DNA from: Bryobacterales bacterium
GTDB lineage: Bacteria > Acidobacteriota > Terriglobia > Bryobacterales > Bryobacteraceae
Direction of reading: 5' to 3'
Length of the DNA: 10,807 bases
NCBI GenBank assembly: GCA_003132905.1
Contig: PKZC01000125.1
Location: 1-10,807, forward strand
Below the pieces are notes generated by a model, which saw only the letters and a list, made by a program, of their open reading frames with translations, searched no databases and had not been told where the DNA came from. Position numbers and translations under genes: made by a program. Positions 8,570-10,807 of the stretch are shown in pieces. Each line of letters opens with the position of its first letter. The first letter of the stretch is position 1.

Positions 8570-9930
8570 ATATCGCCACTGAAACCATTCATCTCGTCAC
8601 AGCGATTCCCGGACCGCGTTCAGCTGAACTCCAGAAACGCCGCGAAGCGAGCGTGCCGCGGGGAGTAGCTTCGGTGCTGCCGGTCTTCGTACGCCGCGCT
8701 TCAGGGGCGACAGTCGAGGATATCGACGGTAACCAGCTGCTCGATTTTACCGGCGGCATCGGCTGTCAAAATGCCGGCCACGTTCTGCCGGAAGCCGTCG
8801 CCGCGATCCATGACCAGATCGATCGGTTTATTCACACCTGCTTTATGGTGACGCCTTATGAGGGTTATGTCCGACTAGCCGAGGAAATGAACGCGCGGGC
8901 CCCTGGAGCGTTTCCCAAGAAGACTTTCTTCGTCACCAGCGGCGCTGAAGCGGTGGAGAACGCGATCAAGGTTGCGCGCCACTTCACCCACAGGCAAGCC
9001 GTGATCGCTTTCGAAGATAGTTTCCACGGGCGCACGCAATTGGCCCTGAGCCTCACGGGAAAGTCCAAGCCCTACAAGGCAGGCTTCGGTCCGTTTGCTC
9101 CGGAAGTTTATCGAATGCCGTACGGATACTGTTACCGCTGCCCGCACAATCTTACGTATCCCGGCTGCGAGATCGAGTGTGCGCGCCGGCTGGAATCCAC
9201 GTTCAAGCGCTACATCGAGGCCGAATCTGTCGCCGCCGTGATCTTCGAACCTGTTCTCGGCGAAGGTGGATTCGTTGCGCCGCCACCGGAGTGGTTTGAA
9301 GTCGTAACCAGCATCTGCCGCAAGTACGGCATTCTCGTAATTGCCGATGAAATCCAAACCGGCTTTTGCCGAACTGGCCCGCTGTTTGCCTGCCAGCACT
9401 TCGGCGTTGAGCCCGATATTATCGTGACAGCCAAATCCATTGCTGCGGGCTTGCCCCTCGCAGCCGTGACGGGCCGCTCCGAAATCATGGACTCGCCTGG
9501 TCCGGGTGGGCTGGGTGGTACCTTCGGCGGCAATCCGGTGGCATGCGCAGCCGCGCTGGAGATTCTGAAAGCCGTGGACGCCCTGGATCTTTCGGAGCGG
9601 TCCCGGCACATCGGCGATCTATTTGAATCGATAACGCACGATTGGCCGGGCCGCTTCCCTTTCATTGGAGAAATACGGGGACTTGGAGCGATGCGCGCTA
9701 TCGAACTGGTGAAGGATCGCTACACCAAGGAACCTGCGAGCGAACAAACTCGCGCAGTCCTGGCGGCGTGCCATCGCCGTGGACTGATCATCATTTCAGC
9801 AGGAACCTTCGGAAACGTGATTCGGATGCTGGTGCCGCTCGTCGCCACCGACGGCCAAATCGAGGAAGGGTTGCGAGTGCTGGAGCAGGCCCTCGCCGAA
9901 GTACATGGGAAAGAAGGATCGCATCAATGA
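8566..9930 (+). CDS. gabT: 4-aminobutyrate aminotransferase (class III, PLP)
   Basis: PLP enzyme predicted to transfer the amino group of GABA to 2-oxoglutarate, giving succinate semialdehyde, the substrate of the GabD encoded at 4724. Length is 454 aa. Visible landmarks are PGPRSAEL at the N-terminus, DGNQLLDFTGGIGCQNAGH, TSGAEAVENAIKVAR (phosphate-binding region), FHGRT, D261 in VIADEIQTGF, the PLP lysine K290 in VTAKSIAAGLPLAAV, and GGTFGGNPVACAAA. A four-Cys stretch (C189, C192, C201, C205) is the form seen in actinobacterial and Gram-positive-type GabT rather than in E. coli GabT. The eukaryotic [2Fe-2S] CxxC is absent: the equivalent site reads TSGAE. The start overlaps the permease stop (ATGA at 8566-8569), with AGAAGG (8548-8553) rather far upstream at 12 nt. 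Related class III enzymes acting on beta-alanine or 5-aminovalerate cannot be excluded, but the gabD neighbour favours GABA. Confidence 0.92.
   Translation: MNIATETIHLVTAIPGPRSAELQKRREASVPRGVASVLPVFVRRASGATVEDIDGNQLLDFTGGIGCQNAGHVLPEAVAAIHDQIDRFIHTCFMVTPYEGYVRLAEEMNARAPGAFPKKTFFVTSGAEAVENAIKVARHFTHRQAVIAFEDSFHGRTQLALSLTGKSKPYKAGFGPFAPEVYRMPYGYCYRCPHNLTYPGCEIECARRLESTFKRYIEAESVAAVIFEPVLGEGGFVAPPPEWFEVVTSICRKYGILVIADEIQTGFCRTGPLFACQHFGVEPDIIVTAKSIAAGLPLAAVTGRSEIMDSPGPGGLGGTFGGNPVACAAALEILKAVDALDLSERSRHIGDLFESITHDWPGRFPFIGEIRGLGAMRAIELVKDRYTKEPASEQTRAVLAACHRRGLIIISAGTFGNVIRMLVPLVATDGQIEEGLRVLEQALAEVHGKEGSHQ
9912..9918 (+). promoter_or_regulatory. Strong ribosome binding site for the ORF at 9927
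   Basis: AGAAGGA sits inside the gabT 3' end, 8 nt before the ATG at 9927-9929, which itself overlaps the gabT stop as ATGA. It is one of the best spaced Shine-Dalgarno sites in the window, and indicates that a third gene of the operon was, or is, translated here. Confidence 0.5.
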
Positions 9931-10037
9931 GCCAATTAAGACCACCACTGTTGTTTTCTCTCTTCATCCTGGGCGGCTTTTGTGCTGCGTTTGAACAAAC
10001 ACCGGCCGACTTAGCACGGGGCACGTCAGAGCGATGA
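9927..10037 (+). CDS. 36-codon ORF starting with a signal peptide; probable gene remnant
   Basis: The ORF reads MSQLRPPLLFSLFILGG then FCAAFEQTPADLARGTSER and stops at TGA 10035-10037. The N-terminus has a charged start, a hydrophobic core of about 12 residues and a plausible cleavage site near FCAAFE, so it looks like a Sec signal peptide or a small lipobox-like region around Cys. With the ATGA overlap to gabT and the AGAAGGA site, translation initiation looks real. Such a leader normally precedes a much longer protein, so a premature stop is the simplest explanation; the same frame stays protein-like for another 33 codons after the TGA. A genuine small secreted peptide is the alternative. 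The product is unrecognised; TPADLARG is reminiscent of the segment before a c-type haem motif, but no CxxCH is visible. Confidence 0.45.
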   Translation: MSQLRPPLLFSLFILGGFCAAFEQTPADLARGTSER

Positions 10038-10212
10038 AGCGTATTCGTGAATCTCTTGAGGGAGCAAAACTATTTATCGGATCACGACCTCGCGCGGCTG
10101 GAAACGAAAAACCTCTCAGCTCTGAATGGCTGTAGATGAAATTGAGGCTGCGAAATTCCCCGCGTTCAAGAAAGCTCAACAGCTTTCAATAGGCTGTCGG
10201 CATCTCCAATGA
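10038..10212 (+). pseudogene. Possible decayed continuation of the signal-peptide gene
   Basis: Directly after the TGA at 10035-10037 the same frame continues as SVFVNLLREQNYLSDHDLAR and LETKNLSALNGCR before a stop at 10137-10139. An ATG at 10126 in another frame opens a stretch beginning MAVDEIEAAKFPAFKKAQQL that stops at 10210-10212. The two stretches have the charged, Leu-rich composition of real protein and could be joined by one frameshift near 10126. No family is recognisable. An alternative reading is the short ORF at 10034-10135 (MKRIRESLEGAKLFIG...), which again overlaps the preceding stop as ATGA. The evidence is compositional only. Confidence 0.25.
10170..10187. repeat. 7-bp perfect inverted repeat, 4-nt loop
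   Basis: GAAAGCT (10170-10176), loop CAAC, AGCTTTC (10181-10187). As RNA this is a compact hairpin. No T-tract follows, so it is not a standard intrinsic terminator. Confidence 0.5.
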
Positions 10213-10246
10213 AACCAGCACGTTGAAAATAGGGAACTTTGCAAAA

Positions 10247-10258
10247 GGTCGAAAGACC
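10247..10258. repeat. GNRA-tetraloop-type hairpin
   Basis: GGTC-GAAA-GACC: a 4-bp stem closed by GAAA, which on the plus-strand RNA is a canonical GNRA tetraloop. It is short enough to occur by chance, but it lies inside a cluster of stronger hairpins. Confidence 0.4.
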
Positions 10259-10267
10259 GTCTTGGGC

Positions 10268-10277
10268 GCAGGTGCGC
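10268..10277 (+). repeat. Second copy of the 10-mer GCAGGTGCGC
   Basis: Exact direct repeat of 10457-10466 and exact reverse complement of 10440-10449. It also carries its own small fold, GCGC-AGGT-GCGC (10266-10277). Flanking bases are not conserved between the copies. Confidence 0.5.
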
Positions 10278-10284
10278 TACCTCT

Positions 10285-10330
10285 TTGGTGAATCTTTAGA
10301 TTCAACAACTTAGAAATCGCCCTTGTTGAA
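10285..10330. repeat. Overlapping inverted repeats with a shared middle arm
   Basis: TGAATCT (10289-10295) and AGATTCA (10298-10304) form a perfect 7-bp repeat with a 2-nt centre. After one G/A mismatch, TTG (10285-10287) and CAA (10306-10308) extend it. The downstream half also contains TTCAACAA (10301-10308), which is perfectly complementary to TTGTTGAA (10323-10330) across a 14-nt loop. The two pairings compete for the same arm, as in attenuators and riboswitch expression platforms. No T-tract follows either hairpin. Confidence 0.5.
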
Positions 10331-10490
10331 CTTTGAGGAACGTTTAGCTACAGTTTCGACTACATTGACGACTTTGATCGTGGACAAGGCTTGCTTGCTC
10401 ACTGAATTCAAAGCGGTTCCGCAGTTGTTCGATTCCACCGCGCACCTGCTGTTGCGGCAGGTGCGCAGGCGCGGATACGGGGCGACTTGA
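10323..10490 (+). CDS. Weak 55-codon ORF, possibly a remnant or small coiled-coil protein
   Basis: A TTG-started frame reads LLNFEERLATVSTTLTTLIV, then DKACLLTEFKAVPQLFDSTA, then HLLLRQVRRRGYGAT, and stops at TGA 10488-10490. The spacing of Leu/Val/Ile with Glu, Lys and Asp suggests an amphipathic helix or coiled coil. No ATG or GTG start with a ribosome binding site is present, and no family is recognisable, so a fragment of a broken gene is as likely as a functional one. The 10440-10466 inverted repeat lies within it. Confidence 0.15.
   Translation: MLNFEERLATVSTTLTTLIVDKACLLTEFKAVPQLFDSTAHLLLRQVRRRGYGAT
10440..10466. repeat. 10-bp perfect GC-rich inverted repeat, 7-nt loop
   Basis: GCGCACCTGC (10440-10449), loop TGTTGCG, GCAGGTGCGC (10457-10466). 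It is the strongest hairpin in the window. The 3' arm occurs a second time at 10268-10277, so the 5' arm could pair with either copy. No T-tract follows. The sequence is also readable as codons (AHLLLRQVR), so a coding explanation is possible. Confidence 0.6.
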
Positions 10491-10599
10491 ACGAAGCGTT
10501 CTCCAACTTGCCGTGACTCTTCAACTTGATCCCACGGTATCCAGGGAAAGGCCGCCCCACTATTGAAGTTTCCGAGGGTTTGGGTCGATGGTACGACTA

Positions 10600-10604
10600 A
10601 GGGG
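10600..10604 (+). promoter_or_regulatory. Ribosome binding site deciding a TTG start
   Basis: AGGGG (within AAGGGGA, 10599-10605) lies 6 nt before TTG 10611-10613. It is the only well-placed Shine-Dalgarno for the open frame that runs to the window end. Confidence 0.45.
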
Positions 10605-10610
10605 ACTCCC

Positions 10611-10807
10611 TTGCCGTCCGCCCCAAACAAACAAGGTCCGAAACGCGCTATCGTCGTTACGCTCCTGCTCGTTGTCGCGGCGCCGGTCCTCTCCCGCCTC
10701 CCCGGACGTGCCACTCCGGAATTTCACACTGTTTTGGAAGTCATCGCCACACAGATGGCACTGACCATTGGCGTCCTCGCCTTGGCTAGGGCGTGTTCAC
10801 ACTACAC
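10611..10807 (+). CDS. N-terminus of a membrane sensor protein, MASE3-like, cut by window end
   Basis: An open frame of 65 complete codons continues past the window edge without a stop. The chosen TTG start has AAGGGGA 5 nt upstream and gives MPSAPNKQGPKRAIVVTLLL, a positively charged start then a first membrane helix (to about residue 28). A short extracytoplasmic segment (RLPGRATPEF) and a second helix (ATQMALTIGVLALAR) follow. The FHTVLEVIAT segment entering the second helix resembles the start of the MASE3-type sensory domain often found at the N-terminus of acidobacterial histidine kinases and GGDEF proteins. This is from memory of those families, and the signalling output domain lies outside the window. 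No in-frame ATG occurs until residue 50, inside the second helix, which supports the TTG start. It is the only gene here with no obvious link to GABA metabolism. Confidence 0.5.
   Translation, partial: MPSAPNKQGPKRAIVVTLLLVVAAPVLSRLPGRATPEFHTVLEVIATQMALTIGVLALARACSHY

Larger units (their letters stand above)
10213..10610. other. 398-bp stretch without a convincing gene, rich in hairpins
   Basis: No recognisable protein is encoded here on either strand. GC is about 45% at 10201-10320 against about 65% in a sampled 60-nt stretch inside gabT (9481-9540). The stretch holds several perfect inverted repeats (separate entries), two of the three occurrences of a 10-mer, a weak 55-codon ORF (10323-10490), and a GAACG-AAG-CGTTC mini-hairpin at 10489-10501. 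It could be a structured RNA, a long leader of the gene at 10611, or remains of a deleted gene. I see no transposase, terminal repeats or tRNA. Confidence 0.5.

Noticed and set aside
8875..9609. 244-codon minus-strand ORF opposite gabT
   Set aside because: It is an antisense shadow with no recognisable domain. gabT is full length and motif-complete.
9927..10140. Cytochrome c remnant suggested by TPADLARG and GAKLFIG
   Set aside because: No CxxCH haem motif is present in any frame nearby, so the resemblance is too slight for a functional call.
10440..10466. Intrinsic terminator
   Set aside because: The stem is strong but is followed by AGGCGCGG rather than a T-tract on the plus strand. On the minus strand the sequence after it is also mixed.
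10140..10610. Insertion sequence or CRISPR array
   Set aside because: There is no transposase fragment, no paired terminal repeats with target duplications, and no regularly spaced repeats.
10310..10714. 134-codon minus-strand ORF
   Set aside because: It has no recognisable family and an irregular composition, and it overlaps the better supported TTG-started membrane protein as well as the inverted repeats. I keep only the plus-strand gene.

Overview
The window looks like a stretch of an Acidobacteriota chromosome, probably from the Solibacter/Bryobacter side of the phylum. The main evidence is the first gene, a very large Oar-like TonB-dependent receptor of the kind that phylum carries in many copies, together with Tat-exported amidohydrolases and a protein-coding GC content that I estimate at roughly 55-65%. 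The taxonomic call is from sequence style only; no marker gene is present.

Positions 1-6085 hold three plus-strand genes, probably one operon: the 3' part of a TonB-dependent receptor (its N-terminus lies before the window), a Tat-signal-bearing metal-dependent amidohydrolase of the YtcJ/Amidohydro_3 type, and a GabD1-type succinate-semialdehyde dehydrogenase. The gaps are 11 and 36 nt. Positions 6097-6927 (minus strand) encode a three-domain regulator: MerR HTH, then XRE HTH, then cupin. It converges on gabD with 11 nt between the stops, and diverges across a 118-bp intergenic region from the second plus-strand operon at 7046-9930, which encodes an APC-family amino acid permease and a 4-aminobutyrate aminotransferase (gabT) joined by an ATGA overlap.

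Read together, this is a GABA (or related omega-amino acid) scavenging locus. The receptor takes a substrate across the outer membrane. The exported amidohydrolase may release an amine or amino acid from it. The permease carries the product into the cytoplasm. GabT makes succinate semialdehyde and GabD oxidises it to succinate. The XRE-cupin part of the regulator resembles PuuR, which controls putrescine/GABA catabolism in enterobacteria, so it is the obvious candidate controller of both operons.

After gabT the character changes. A third ORF starts at 9927 with an ATGA overlap, a very good ribosome binding site and a signal peptide, but stops after 36 codons, and protein-like sequence continues in broken frames to about 10212. 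From about 10140 to 10610 there is no convincing gene. GC falls to about 45% at 10201-10320, and the stretch is unusually rich in perfect inverted repeats, including one arm that can pair with either of two partners and a 10-mer present in three places. This could be a structured RNA or leader, or the debris of a deleted gene. At 10611 a new plus-strand gene begins, apparently with a TTG start behind an AAGGGGA ribosome binding site. It encodes the first membrane segments of what looks like a MASE3-like sensor protein and runs off the window.
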